Assembly: GCF_000009265.1 (NCBI RefSeq)
Contig: NC_008384.1
Span: 372,001 to 436,000 of the forward strand
Direction: 5' to 3'
DNA: 64,000 nucleotides
From: Rhizobium johnstonii 3841
GTDB taxonomy: Bacteria; Pseudomonadota; Alphaproteobacteria; Rhizobiales; Rhizobiaceae
Below the pieces are notes generated by a model, which saw only the letters and a list, made by a program, of their open reading frames with translations, searched no databases and was not told where the DNA came from. The position numbers were made by a program, and so were the translations under genes. Shown piece by piece: positions 16,553 to 25,664 of this stretch (positions are counted from its first letter, which is position 1; every line of letters starts with the position of its first letter).

Positions 16553-17644
16553 TTGCACGACCATATGGAGGTCAAGCTCAGGAAATTAAACAAGGTTTTC
16601 CGACGAATGGACACAGAATTGCCGATTATGGAAAACAAGGATGCGCTCGATTCCACACCTACCCTGAACCCGCAATTTACCGTCACCATCCGCGGGTGGG
16701 AGGACGATAAAGACGAAGAGGTTCGAGACTTTGGTCAGCGACTGTGCCAGCTAACCCGTGAAATTTCGAACTTCATCGATCTGAGCAGGCTCGACCGCAT
16801 CGTCATCGGCTCGGACTACCATGAAGCGTTGGCAAGCGTGAATGGCGAACAGGCTCCCGTGCCAACGCCAACGGCGAATGAATATGGGAACGGCTTTGCG
16901 ATGGCGACGAACATCTTCCGTGGGGATGAAGTCTGGAGTGTCGTAGTGATCTGGACGCCTTTGGTACGGGCAATCTTCGATCATGAGGATCCAAACCAGC
17001 CTCTCGCCCTCCATACATTCGTTCACGAGTTGATCCACGTGGACGATACACGGCTATTCACAACGACCTATCCCGGAGGGTGGAGGGCAGCGAAACCTCG
17101 CGACGCTCGGGACGCCGCGCTCCAGACTATCGTACATCCTTGTCAGGCCGAGTACAGCGCACAGCGCCGATCCGCATTCGCGGCACCGGAACAAGGCCTT
17201 ATGCACATGAGCATGCTGAAGGAGGTTATGTCCGATGTCGACGAACAGGTCAGGAAGGAACGCCTTGCCTACCGCTTGCACGGCGACGTCGCGAGCCTTT
17301 GGAAGGTCGTCAGCGAGCGTTTGGGATTCCTCTTTCAGGCATTGGGATACGCACTGGGTCATGCTGATTGGGTTTTGGAAAATCGAGACGACCACCCCGA
17401 ACTGGCATCGAAATTCGACGCCGAAATCGAAGCGCTTCGTGAAATGAGCAAGGGTTGGCTGATTGATGCGTCTCGTGAGGCGGTCCAGCCTCTGTTCAAC
17501 TTGACCGAATGGACCAATATGGGCGTCTACGACCCTCTGATCGCTGTGGCCGAGAGACTGCTCAACGAGTACCGCATGTCTACCAGCGTGCGCGAGGACG
17601 GCCTGTACATCGACATGCCTTACACCGGCATCCACGATCTCTGA
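16553..17644 (+). CDS. Unknown protein with HELIH zinc-site motif, 363 aa
   Basis: Soluble, acidic 363-residue protein. A segment near residue 160 reads HTFVHELIHVDD, an HExxH motif in a predicted helix, and about 45 residues later CQAEYSAQRRSAF offers a glutamate in the setting seen in several zincin families (EY-x-AxR). The C-terminal 150 residues are helical. This suggests a metallohydrolase of an unassigned family. It follows the shorter HExxH gene by about 80 bases on the same strand. The start could also be the Met at residue 5. Confidence 0.6.
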   Translation: MHDHMEVKLRKLNKVFRRMDTELPIMENKDALDSTPTLNPQFTVTIRGWEDDKDEEVRDFGQRLCQLTREISNFIDLSRLDRIVIGSDYHEALASVNGEQAPVPTPTANEYGNGFAMATNIFRGDEVWSVVVIWTPLVRAIFDHEDPNQPLALHTFVHELIHVDDTRLFTTTYPGGWRAAKPRDARDAALQTIVHPCQAEYSAQRRSAFAAPEQGLMHMSMLKEVMSDVDEQVRKERLAYRLHGDVASLWKVVSERLGFLFQALGYALGHADWVLENRDDHPELASKFDAEIEALREMSKGWLIDASREAVQPLFNLTEWTNMGVYDPLIAVAERLLNEYRMSTSVREDGLYIDMPYTGIHDL

Positions 17645-17654
17645 AGGGCGGTTC

Positions 17655-18269
17655 CTAATCGGCCGTGAACTTCAACGGTCCTGTTGCCGGATCGTACATC
17701 CCGTAGACTTCCACGACGCCCTTGCTGAAACCGAAGAAGGCGCTGTAGTCGCGGTAGGAATAGAGCCTCGCGCTTCCATCGGGCTTTTCGCTCGTATCGG
17801 ACGGGTCGCCGAGCTTGCCGCTGACCTGGCTCAGCCTCGTGCCGTCCGAGAACCCGAATGCGTATTCCTTGTTGGGATCGTATCCGCCGGGCGCATAGAA
17901 CACATATCGGACGTTGCCATCCCGAAACCGCACCCGGTAGGTGGCAACGATTTGTCCGCTGCTGCTATCCTTGATGTCGTAGACCCAGGTTCCGTCCGGC
18001 TCCCGCGACGTAGGCTCGCCCTTCATGAACCTGACATCCTGCTCGGATGCCCTGAGCGCGACACCGAAAAAACTGTTCAAAGGCTTGGGTCGATCTTCCC
18101 AGCGACAGACGAGATAGGCGGCGGCGGCGAGCACAATCAATACCGCCAATGGACCGAGCGTGCCCCAAAGAGCGACGCGCCGCCAATTCCACCGGTCTCG
18201 GGTGACCGAGTACAAGATGACCAGCGACAGCACGAGCGCCGACAGAAACAAACCCGTCCCCAGAGACAT
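17655..18269 (-). CDS. Hypothetical membrane protein with periplasmic or cytosolic domain
   Basis: About 204 residues from the ATG at 18269 (GGGG-rich ribosome site upstream; the longer frame to 18374 has no membrane-like lead). Two hydrophobic helices (about residues 3-20 and 30-55) are followed by a soluble domain of about 140 residues with many aromatic residues and the pattern GEPTSREPDGTWVYD, typical of small outlier proteins that sense or bind at the membrane. No family name can be given. It converges on the HELIH gene. Confidence 0.6.
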   Translation of the reverse strand: MSLGTGLFLSALVLSLVILYSVTRDRWNWRRVALWGTLGPLAVLIVLAAAAYLVCRWEDRPKPLNSFFGVALRASEQDVRFMKGEPTSREPDGTWVYDIKDSSSGQIVATYRVRFRDGNVRYVFYAPGGYDPNKEYAFGFSDGTRLSQVSGKLGDPSDTSEKPDGSARLYSYRDYSAFFGFSKGVVEVYGMYDPATGPLKFTAD

Positions 18270-18385
18270 CCGACCCCACCCCCGTTGTTCGCATTTTATT
18301 AAATATGATTCTTCTTTGCCGTGGACCGGTTGAATCGAAATCCCAACCGATTGCGTTACCTCCTTGAACAACAAGGGGAACCGAA

Positions 18386-18784
18386 ATGCAGAAGCCGTCT
18401 CGGATTGTGCTCGTGGTGGAAGACGAACCGTTGATCCGCCTATTTCTGGCGGATGCGCTGGAGGACGCCGGGTTTGCGGTTCTTGAGGCCGGATCGGTTT
18501 TGGAAGCGGTAGGCATTCTTGGCCTTCGAACCGACGTCGACGCGATCTTCACCGATGTCGACATGCCTGGCGGCCTCAACGGTATCGACCTTGCGAGAAT
18601 GGTGGCGAGCGTCAGCCCGCACATCGGGATCGTAGTCACGTCAGGGAGGGCGGACATTGACCGAAGTGATCTGCCCGCGAAGGCAAGCTTCCTGCCCAAG
18701 CCCTACAATACAATTGTGGCAGTTGCGACGGTCGAAAACGTCATTCAGCACAACAACGAGGCGATTGCACGAACGGCATCGTGA
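18386..18784 (+). CDS. Stand-alone response regulator receiver protein
   Basis: 132 residues, one CheY-like receiver domain and no output domain. Acidic pocket VEDE (residues 11-14), phospho-acceptor Asp57 in FTDVDMPG, Thr/Ser in VVTSGR and Lys in LPKPY are all present. A strong ribosome site (AAGGGG) precedes the ATG. Such single receivers in alphaproteobacteria act as phosphate sinks or partners of hybrid kinases; no kinase gene is near. Confidence 0.88.
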   Translation: MQKPSRIVLVVEDEPLIRLFLADALEDAGFAVLEAGSVLEAVGILGLRTDVDAIFTDVDMPGGLNGIDLARMVASVSPHIGIVVTSGRADIDRSDLPAKASFLPKPYNTIVAVATVENVIQHNNEAIARTAS

Positions 18785-18787
18785 TGA

Positions 18788-19188
18788 TCATTCCGCGTTG
18801 TCTTCGTCCGACTTCCAGTATGTGAAGGACAGAGGATAGCCTCGGCCCATGTCCGCATATGCCTGCTCGCCTTCGGTATGGACAACGGACACCGCCTCAG
18901 GCTGCATAGCGACGGTGGTGTAGAGATCAATCCCGCCGCGGTATTGGTGAGACCGAGGTCTGCCATCCGCAAGTCCAGCAAGCGGCCTGCGATCGTGGAG
19001 GCCCCCGATCCGTCCATCGCGGTCGCGATAGGCATCGCGATCTCCATGATGCGCGGCAGGTCTATTGCCGGCAAACCCAGCTCGGCTCCGTTATCGTCCA
19101 ACGTCCAGGACGCCACCTCTCCACCCCAGATCGCCAGCAGTCGCTCGACGCCGCTGTCGTCTATGGGAATTGGGAAGGCTGACGTCAA
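18788..19188 (-). pseudogene. Hypothetical gene with probable frameshift
   Basis: The frame from ATG 19188 (MTSAFPIPIDDSGVERLLAI) is protein-like for about 80 codons but then turns into low-complexity sequence. At about 18930-18945 a second minus-strand frame becomes convincing (YRGGIDLYTTVAMQPEAVSV, ending SFTYWKSDEDNAE and TGA at 18788-18790). The total of 401 bases fits one lost base. Either a frameshift mutation, a sequencing error, or two overlapping frames. Family unknown. Confidence 0.4.
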
Positions 19189-19425
19189 AAAGAGACCATC
19201 TCTTTTGCGCCGCCTTGACGTCGTGTTGGAAGGAGGCGGTGGCTCGTTCTGCGCTACATTCCGCGCCCTAACTCATCATTTCAACCTTTCTGATTGAGAA
19301 TCCGTCGGACGGCGGAATCTAGTCGAACACTTTGTCCCAGCCAGCCATACATCTTGGCTGAACCAAGCCGACTTCGTTACGAACAAACACCCCTTGACGT
19401 CTTTCTCTCTTTGAGAAATGCTAAG

Positions 19426-19436
19426 ATGTCAGACCA
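19426..19436. promoter_or_regulatory. Candidate GntR/FadR-type operator
   Basis: ATGTC-A-GACCA is a near match to the TGGTC-N-GACCA operators of FadR-subfamily GntR regulators. It lies 40 bases before the regulator's start codon and near a TTGACG (19394-19399) that could be the -35 box. This suggests negative autoregulation of the operon that starts at 19476. Confidence 0.5.
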
Positions 19437-19475
19437 ATTTCAGAGGTCGGCTGCCTGATAAGAAAATGGGGAACC

Positions 19476-20198
19476 ATGAAGGCAAATAGCAGCGACAGGC
19501 CGGTGATCCGGCCGCTTCCGGTCATGGACCGCGCGCGTCAGGTGACCGATGCGTTGGCGGATTATGTCGAGGAAGCCAGGTTGAAGGCGGGCGATCGGCT
19601 GCCGGCCGAGCGCGAACTGATGGCAGCCCTTGGCGTCGGCCGCTCGACCATTCGTGAGGCGATCCGCCATTTCCAGGCGCTCGGCGTCATCGAGACGCGC
19701 AAGGGCAGCGGCACCTATCTGCTGAAGCCGGTTTCCAGGGCGACGATCCACATGCCGCTGTCGCTCGACACGGTTCATCTGCGCGACGTGCTGCTGCAGA
19801 CGCTGGAGGTTCGTCGCGGCATCGAATGCGAGGCGGGCATGGTCGCGGCACGGCGGCGCACGAGCACGGATCTCGTCGTCATCGAGGAAAAGCTGGATGC
19901 GATGGAACGTGTGCACCTGGAGAAAGGCACCTCCGGGCCGGAGGATCTGGCCTTCCATCTCGCCGTCTACGACTCCACCCACAATCCGCTGTTTCGCCAG
20001 CTTCTCGAGCAGATGCGCGAGACCTTCGAGCGCTTCTGGGAGCATCCCTTCGACCGGCAGGATTTCGCACGCCGGTCCTTTCCCTTTCATCGTACCCTTT
20101 TCGACGCAATCGCTGCCGGGGATCCCGAGGCGGCGCGCGCCGAAACATTGAAAATTCTCGATATCGTCGAGGAAGACATCAAGGAAATGTCCAAATGA
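19476..20198 (+). CDS. GntR family regulator, FadR/FCD subfamily
   Basis: 240 residues. The winged helix-turn-helix (about residues 18-85) contains LPAERELMAALGVGRSTIRE and a GSGTY wing. The C-terminal FCD effector domain (about 105-230) has the metal- and ligand-binding histidines in DLAFHLAVYD and FPFHRTLFDAI. First gene of an apparent operon. Its stop overlaps the start of the PLP enzyme (ATGA at 20195-20198), so it is likely the local regulator of the importer and enzymes that follow. Confidence 0.9.
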   Translation: MKANSSDRPVIRPLPVMDRARQVTDALADYVEEARLKAGDRLPAERELMAALGVGRSTIREAIRHFQALGVIETRKGSGTYLLKPVSRATIHMPLSLDTVHLRDVLLQTLEVRRGIECEAGMVAARRRTSTDLVVIEEKLDAMERVHLEKGTSGPEDLAFHLAVYDSTHNPLFRQLLEQMRETFERFWEHPFDRQDFARRSFPFHRTLFDAIAAGDPEAARAETLKILDIVEEDIKEMSK

Positions 20199-21367
20199 GC
20201 AACGGCTCTGAACCGTTCGATCTTGCTTCCCTCATCACCGCGCATGACGAAGGCAACTTCGCCGACGCAGTCGTGCCGCCGATTTTCCAGACCTCGCTTT
20301 TCACCTTTTCCGATTATGACGACATGATCGCCTCCTACCGCGGCGAGAAGGTGCGGCCGATCTATACACGCGGACTGAACCCGACGGTGCGTGCCTTCGA
20401 GGAAATGCTCGCCAAGCTCGAAGGGGCGGAGGATGCGCTGGGTTTTGCAAGCGGCATGGCGGCAATCTCGTCGGCGGTCTTAAGCTTCGTCGAGCCGGGC
20501 GACCGCATCGTCGCCGTCAAACATGTCTATCCCGATGCCTTCCGCCTGTTCGGCACCATCCTGAAACGGATGAAGATCGAGGTGACCTATGTCGACGGGC
20601 GCGACGAGGAAGCGGTCGCCAGGGCACTGCCCGGCGCCAAGCTGTTCTACATGGAAAGCCCGACGAGCTGGGTGATGGAAGCGCATGACGTCGGCGCGCT
20701 CGCAGCACTCGCCAGACAGCACGGCGTCGTCTCGATGATCGACAACAGCTGGGCAAGCCCGTTCTTCCAGCGGCCGCTGACGCTCGGCGTCGACCTCGTC
20801 ATCCATTCGGCCTCGAAATATCTCGGCGGCCACAGCGATGTGGTGGCGGGCGTCATCGCAGGCTCGAAGGCGATGATCGCGCGCGTCAAGGCCGAGGCCT
20901 ATCCCTATCTCGGCGGCAAGCTTTCGCCGTTCGACGCCTGGCTCCTGATCCGCGGACTGCGCACGCTGCCGCTGCGCATGAGAGCCCATGAGACATCGGC
21001 GCTTGAAATCGCCAGGCGCCTGCAGAAGCTCGACGTGGTGGAGACGGTCTGCCATCCGGGGCTCGCCAACCGTCTGCCCGCCGGGCTCAACGGCACCTCG
21101 GGCCTGTTTTCCTTCATATTCCGCGAAGGCGTCGATATCCGCGCCTTCGCCGATCACCTCAAGCTCTTCAAACTGGGCGTAAGCTGGGGTGGACATGAAA
21201 GCCTGATCGTACCGGGCGAGGTGGTGCTCCAGCAGAAGGCACAGCCGAATTCCGCACATGCCTTCGGCATCCATGCGCGATCCGTACGTCTCCATGTCGG
21301 CCTCGAAGGCACCGAGGCTCTGTGGAGAGACATCGAGAAGGCGCTCGCCGCCGCCTCACAATCCTGA
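20195..21367 (+). CDS. PLP-dependent Cys/Met metabolism enzyme (cystathionine beta-lyase-like)
   Basis: 390 residues of fold-type I. Family motifs: YTRGLNPTVRAFEEMLAKLE, GFASGMAAIS for phosphate binding, and HSASKYLGGHSD with the PLP lysine. The closest pattern is the cystathionine beta-lyase (MetC) branch, which splits C-S bonds to give pyruvate, ammonia and a thiol. Being sandwiched between a GntR regulator and a sugar-type ABC importer suggests a catabolic role on an imported substrate and not methionine biosynthesis. The start is fixed by the ATGA overlap with the regulator. Confidence 0.85.
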   Translation: MSNGSEPFDLASLITAHDEGNFADAVVPPIFQTSLFTFSDYDDMIASYRGEKVRPIYTRGLNPTVRAFEEMLAKLEGAEDALGFASGMAAISSAVLSFVEPGDRIVAVKHVYPDAFRLFGTILKRMKIEVTYVDGRDEEAVARALPGAKLFYMESPTSWVMEAHDVGALAALARQHGVVSMIDNSWASPFFQRPLTLGVDLVIHSASKYLGGHSDVVAGVIAGSKAMIARVKAEAYPYLGGKLSPFDAWLLIRGLRTLPLRMRAHETSALEIARRLQKLDVVETVCHPGLANRLPAGLNGTSGLFSFIFREGVDIRAFADHLKLFKLGVSWGGHESLIVPGEVVLQQKAQPNSAHAFGIHARSVRLHVGLEGTEALWRDIEKALAAASQS

Positions 21368-21402
21368 AACCCGAGAGAGACCTAACAAGGGGGAACTGAG
21401 CC

Positions 21403-22662
21403 ATGAAAAAACTAATAATCTCGACGCTCTTTGCTTCGATGATGGCGGGTACGGCCTTTGCCGATACGACGCTGAAGCTTGTCGAAGTCATCACCAGCCC
21501 TGAGCGCACCGAAACGCTGAAATCGATCGTCGGCAAATTCGAAGCCGCCAATCCCGGCACCAAGGTCGACATCATCTCGCTGCCCTGGAACGAAGCGTTC
21601 CAGAAGTTCGCGACCATGGTATCGGCCGGCGACGTGCCCGATGTGATGGAAATGCCTGATACCTGGCTGTCGCTCTATGCCAATAACGGCATGCTCGAGA
21701 GCCTGGAGCCCTACCTCGAAAAGTGGGAGCATACCAAGGAGCTGACGCCGCGCGCGCTGGAACTCGGCCGCGACGTCAAGAACACCGCCTATATGCTGCC
21801 CTACGGCTTCTATCTCAGGGCAATGTTCTACAACAAGAAGCTGCTTGCCGAAGCCGGCGTCGCCGCGCCGCCGAAGACGATGGAAGAATTCACCGCCGCT
21901 TCGGAAAAGGTTTCCAAACTGTCCGGCAAATACGGCTACTGCATGCGCGGCGGAGCGGGCGGCCTCAACGGCTGGATGATCTTTGCCGCCTCGATGGCCG
22001 GCTCGAACAAGTACTTCAACGAAGACGGCACCTCGACGATGAATAGCCCCGGCTGGGCCAAGGGCATCGAATGGATGGTCGATCTCTACAAGAAGGGCTA
22101 TGCGCCGAAGGACAGCGTCAACTGGGGCTTCAACGAAGTCGTCGCCGGCTTCTATTCCGGCACCTGCGCTTTCCTCGACCAGGATCCGGATGCGTTGATC
22201 GCCATCGCAGAGCGCATGAAGAAGGAGGATTTCGGCGTCATGCCGCTGCCGAAGGGTCCCGACGGCAAGTCCTTCCCGACGATCGGCTATGGCGGATGGT
22301 CGATGTTCACGACCAGCGGCAACAAGGACCTCTCCTGGAAGCTGATTGCTACCCTCGAAGGGCCGGAAGGCAATATCGAGTGGAACAAGCGCATCGGCGC
22401 CCTGCCGGCCTATACGGCGGCCGAGAAGGATCCCTTCTATGCCGGTGACCAGTTCAAGGGCTGGTTCGAGGAACTGGCGGACCCGAACACGGTACCAACA
22501 GTCATGCCGACCTACCTCGAGGAATTCGCCTTCTTCAAGGATTCGCTGGCGATCAAGACCTCGCAGCAGGCATTGCTCGGCGATATCTCGGCGAAGGATC
22601 TGGCCGACCAGTGGGCCGAATACCTAACCAAGGCGCAGCAGAAGTTCCTCGCCAAGAAATAA
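21403..22662 (+). CDS. ABC transporter substrate-binding protein, carbohydrate (UgpB-like) type
   Basis: 419 residues with a Sec signal peptide (cleavage after ...GTAFA, about residue 20). The mature part is a type-1 extracellular solute-binding protein of the sugar/glycerol-phosphate class, with aromatic residues such as MYNNGML-like and YGGWSMF loops. It binds the substrate in the periplasm and delivers it to the permeases downstream. A terminator-like hairpin separates it from those genes, which would give the usual excess of binding protein. Confidence 0.88.
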   Translation: MKKLIISTLFASMMAGTAFADTTLKLVEVITSPERTETLKSIVGKFEAANPGTKVDIISLPWNEAFQKFATMVSAGDVPDVMEMPDTWLSLYANNGMLESLEPYLEKWEHTKELTPRALELGRDVKNTAYMLPYGFYLRAMFYNKKLLAEAGVAAPPKTMEEFTAASEKVSKLSGKYGYCMRGGAGGLNGWMIFAASMAGSNKYFNEDGTSTMNSPGWAKGIEWMVDLYKKGYAPKDSVNWGFNEVVAGFYSGTCAFLDQDPDALIAIAERMKKEDFGVMPLPKGPDGKSFPTIGYGGWSMFTTSGNKDLSWKLIATLEGPEGNIEWNKRIGALPAYTAAEKDPFYAGDQFKGWFEELADPNTVPTVMPTYLEEFAFFKDSLAIKTSQQALLGDISAKDLADQWAEYLTKAQQKFLAKK

Positions 22663-22674
22663 GCGACGGATCGA

Positions 22675-22711
22675 CGGCGGCGGCCTCAACACAGGCCGCC
22701 GCCGCTTTTTT
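22675..22711 (+). terminator. Hairpin terminator or attenuator after the binding-protein gene
   Basis: CGGCGGCGGCCT (22675-22686) and AGGCCGCCGCCG (22693-22704) form a perfect 12-bp stem with a 6-base loop, followed by C and six Ts. It is a textbook intrinsic terminator, yet the permease genes continue on the same strand 50 bases later, so partial read-through is likely. Confidence 0.8.
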
Positions 22712-22758
22712 GATGACACAGACGGCGCATGAACGCCGCGAACGGGAACTCTTGGCTG

Positions 22759-23694
22759 ATGACTATTTCCGCCGATACGCTCGACATGCGTCGCGACCGC
22801 AGGCCATGGCTGCGTCGCGTTGCCGATGCTTCGGAGCCCTATCTCTACAGCGCGCCGTCGCTGATCCTGATCATTGCGGTGATGCTGGTGCCGCTGACGG
22901 TCGGGATTTCCTACGCCTTCCGCGATATCCAGCTGCTCAATCCGTTTTCCGGCGGCTTCATCGGGCTCGATCACTTCCGCGAGCTTGCCGGCGACGCCGC
23001 CTTCTACGGGGCGCTGAGAAACACGCTGTGGTGGACGGGCGCTTCCGTCGTCCTGCAGTTCGTTTTCGGGCTGATCCTGGCGCTGCTGCTCGACAAGCCG
23101 TTCAAGGGCAGGGCAATCGCGCAGGCGCTGGTCTTCCTGCCCTGGGCCGTGCCGTCTTTCCTCGCGGGCCTCAACTGGGCCTGGCTGTTCAATCCCGTCA
23201 TCGGGCCAATCCCGCACTGGCTCTTCGCCCTCGGGCTGATGCATGAGCCGGGCAATATCCTTTCCGATCCCAATTATGCGATGTGGGGGCCGATCGTCGC
23301 CAATGTCTGGTGGGGCATTCCGTTCTTCGCCATCACCCTGCTCGCGGCGCTGCAGGCGATCCCGCGCGATCTCTATGAGGCGGCGTCGATCGACGGCGCG
23401 GGCTGGTTCCAGCGTTTCCGCTCGATCACCCTGCCGTTCCTGGCGCCAACGATCGCCATCACCGTGCTGCTGCGCACCGTGTGGATCTCCAACTTCGCCG
23501 ATCTTATCGTCGTCATGACCAATGGCGGACCGGCGGACCGGACGCAGATCGTCGCCAGCTATATCTTCACGACGGCCTTCCGGCGGCTCGATTTCGGTTA
23601 TGCCTCGGCGATCGCACTGGTGCTGCTCGTGCTGCTGCTTGCCTATTCGATGCTGATCATCCTGCTCCGGCAGACGCTGCTGAACAAGGATTGA
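22759..23694 (+). CDS. ABC sugar transporter permease, first subunit
   Basis: About 311 residues, six membrane helices, MalF/UgpA type. The EAA loop for ATPase docking is present (DLYEAASIDGAGWFQRF). The start is taken as the second Met (22759), which has GGGAAC upstream; ATG 22729 would add 10 residues without a ribosome site. Forms the inner-membrane channel with the next gene. Confidence 0.87.
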   Translation: MTISADTLDMRRDRRPWLRRVADASEPYLYSAPSLILIIAVMLVPLTVGISYAFRDIQLLNPFSGGFIGLDHFRELAGDAAFYGALRNTLWWTGASVVLQFVFGLILALLLDKPFKGRAIAQALVFLPWAVPSFLAGLNWAWLFNPVIGPIPHWLFALGLMHEPGNILSDPNYAMWGPIVANVWWGIPFFAITLLAALQAIPRDLYEAASIDGAGWFQRFRSITLPFLAPTIAITVLLRTVWISNFADLIVVMTNGGPADRTQIVASYIFTTAFRRLDFGYASAIALVLLVLLLAYSMLIILLRQTLLNKD

Positions 23695-23698
23695 GATC

Positions 23699-24529
23699 AT
23701 GAGACGATCCGTCATTCCCACCGTCGCACACCGCCTGGCGATCCTTTGCTATATCGCCTTTGCGCTCTTTCCCCTGTTCTGGCTGCTCAAGGTCTCGGTG
23801 ACGCCGAACGACCTGCTCTATAGCGAGGGCGTGCGTATGTGGCCGTCGCACACGACATGGGATCACTATGCCTTCGTGCTGCGGCACAGCGCCTTTCCGA
23901 CCTTCTTCAAGAACAGCCTGATCGTCTCGGCCTCGACGGCCATCACCGTGACAATCTGCGCCTCGCTGTCCGGCTACGCGCTGTCGCGCTTTAATTTCCG
24001 GGCAAAATACTGGATCGTCGCCCTGATGCTGCTGACCCAGATGTTCCCGCTGGTCATGCTGGTGGCGCCGATTTTCAAGATCCTGTCGCCGCTGCATCTG
24101 ACCAACAGCCTGACCGGGCTCGTCATCGTCTACACCGCCTTCAACGTGCCTTTCGCCACCTTCCTGATGCAGTCCTTCTTCGACGGCATCCCGAGGGATC
24201 TCGAAGAGGCGGCGAAGATCGATGGGGCGACGCAGTTCATGGCGTTTCGCCAGATCATCCTGCCGCTGACGCTGCCGGGGATCGCCGCCACACTCGGTTT
24301 CGTCTTCACCGCCGCCTGGAGCGAACTGCTCTTCGCGCTGATGCTGATCAACGGCAATGACGCGGCGACCTTTCCCGTCGGCCTTCTCACCTTCGTTTCG
24401 AAATTCTCGGTGGATTTCGGGCAGATGATGGCGGCGGGCGTCATGGCGCTCATTCCGGCCGGCCTCTTCTTCCTGCTCATCCAGCGCTATCTCGTCCAGG
24501 GCCTGACGGCCGGCGCGGTCAAGGGTTAA
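23699..24529 (+). CDS. ABC sugar transporter permease, second subunit
   Basis: 276 residues, six membrane helices, MalG/UgpE type. EAA motif DLEEAAKIDGATQFMAF. It starts four bases after the first permease stops, and the ATPase gene starts four bases after its own stop, so the three genes are almost certainly translated together. Confidence 0.88.
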   Translation: MRRSVIPTVAHRLAILCYIAFALFPLFWLLKVSVTPNDLLYSEGVRMWPSHTTWDHYAFVLRHSAFPTFFKNSLIVSASTAITVTICASLSGYALSRFNFRAKYWIVALMLLTQMFPLVMLVAPIFKILSPLHLTNSLTGLVIVYTAFNVPFATFLMQSFFDGIPRDLEEAAKIDGATQFMAFRQIILPLTLPGIAATLGFVFTAAWSELLFALMLINGNDAATFPVGLLTFVSKFSVDFGQMMAAGVMALIPAGLFFLLIQRYLVQGLTAGAVKG

Positions 24530-24533
24530 ACAA

Positions 24534-25592
24534 ATGGCATCGATCGATATCCAGAATATCCGCAAAGCCTATGGCCATGTGCAGGTGCTGCACGGCGTCA
24601 ACCTCGAAATTCGGGACGGCGAATTCGTCGTGCTCGTCGGCCCGTCCGGCTGCGGCAAGTCCACGCTGTTGCGGATGATCGCCGGGCTGGAGGAGGTCAC
24701 ATCAGGCGAGATCCGCATCGCCGGCAATAGGGTCAATGAGCTGCATCCCAAGGATCGCGACATCGCCATGGTGTTCCAGTCCTATGCGCTCTATCCGCAT
24801 ATGAATGTCGCCGGCAACATGAGCTACAGCCTCAGGCTGCGGAAGGTGGCGAAGGAGAAAATCACCAGCGCGGTGGCCGCCGCCGCCGCCAAGCTTGGCC
24901 TCGATCCGCTGCTCGAACGCAGGCCGAAGGCGCTTTCCGGCGGCCAGCGCCAGCGCGTCGCCATGGGCCGCGCCATCGTGCGCCAGCCGAAGGCCTTCCT
25001 GTTCGACGAACCGCTGTCGAACCTCGATGCGCGCCTGCGCGAACAGATGCGAGCCGAAATCAAGAAACTGCATGGTGACCTGAAGGCGACCTCGATCTAC
25101 GTGACCCACGACCAGATCGAGGCAATGACGCTGGCGGACCGGATCGTCGCCATGCATGGCGGGGTGGTCCAGCAGGTCGGCAGTCCCCTGGAACTCTACG
25201 ACCGCCCCGCCAATCTCTTCGTTGCCGGCTTCATCGGCTCGCCGGGGATGAATTTCCTCGAGGCCAGCTACGATGCCGGCGGCGTGAAGCTGAAGGACGG
25301 CACGATCGTGCCGCTTGCAAAGCCTCTGCCGCTTGTCGACGGCGCAAAGGTGACGCTCGGCATCCGGCCAGAGCATGTGCTGATGAGCGACGGCGGGGCG
25401 GGGCTTGCCGCGGATGTGGAACTCGTCGAACCGACAGGCTTCGGCATCATCCTGCACCTTGCCCTGCATGGCCTGCCGTTCAAGATCTTCACGCTGAACC
25501 GCGATGCGCTGAAGGCCGGTCCGAAGGTCAATGTCGCCTTCCCGGCCCAGTATCTGCATGTGTTCGACGGCGACGGAAAACGCGTCGACTGA
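24534..25592 (+). CDS. ABC transporter ATPase, MalK/UgpC type
   Basis: 352 residues. Walker A GPSGCGKST, Q-loop in VFQSYALYPH, signature LSGGQRQRVAMGR, Walker B FLFDEPLSNLD and the H-loop in VTHDQ. The C-terminal TOBE-type regulatory domain (about 240-350) has LGIRPEH. It powers the importer encoded just upstream. Confidence 0.9.
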   Translation: MASIDIQNIRKAYGHVQVLHGVNLEIRDGEFVVLVGPSGCGKSTLLRMIAGLEEVTSGEIRIAGNRVNELHPKDRDIAMVFQSYALYPHMNVAGNMSYSLRLRKVAKEKITSAVAAAAAKLGLDPLLERRPKALSGGQRQRVAMGRAIVRQPKAFLFDEPLSNLDARLREQMRAEIKKLHGDLKATSIYVTHDQIEAMTLADRIVAMHGGVVQQVGSPLELYDRPANLFVAGFIGSPGMNFLEASYDAGGVKLKDGTIVPLAKPLPLVDGAKVTLGIRPEHVLMSDGGAGLAADVELVEPTGFGIILHLALHGLPFKIFTLNRDALKAGPKVNVAFPAQYLHVFDGDGKRVD

Positions 25593-25664
25593 ATGGTCGG
25601 CGGCCGGTAGCCTGATGCTATCGGTTTCGGCATATTGTCTCCAGCAGAGGCGAGGAGGCAGAAT

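Noticed and set aside
22624..23721. 365-codon minus-strand frame opposite the first permease
   Set aside because: Gln/Arg/Glu-rich shadow of a membrane protein gene.
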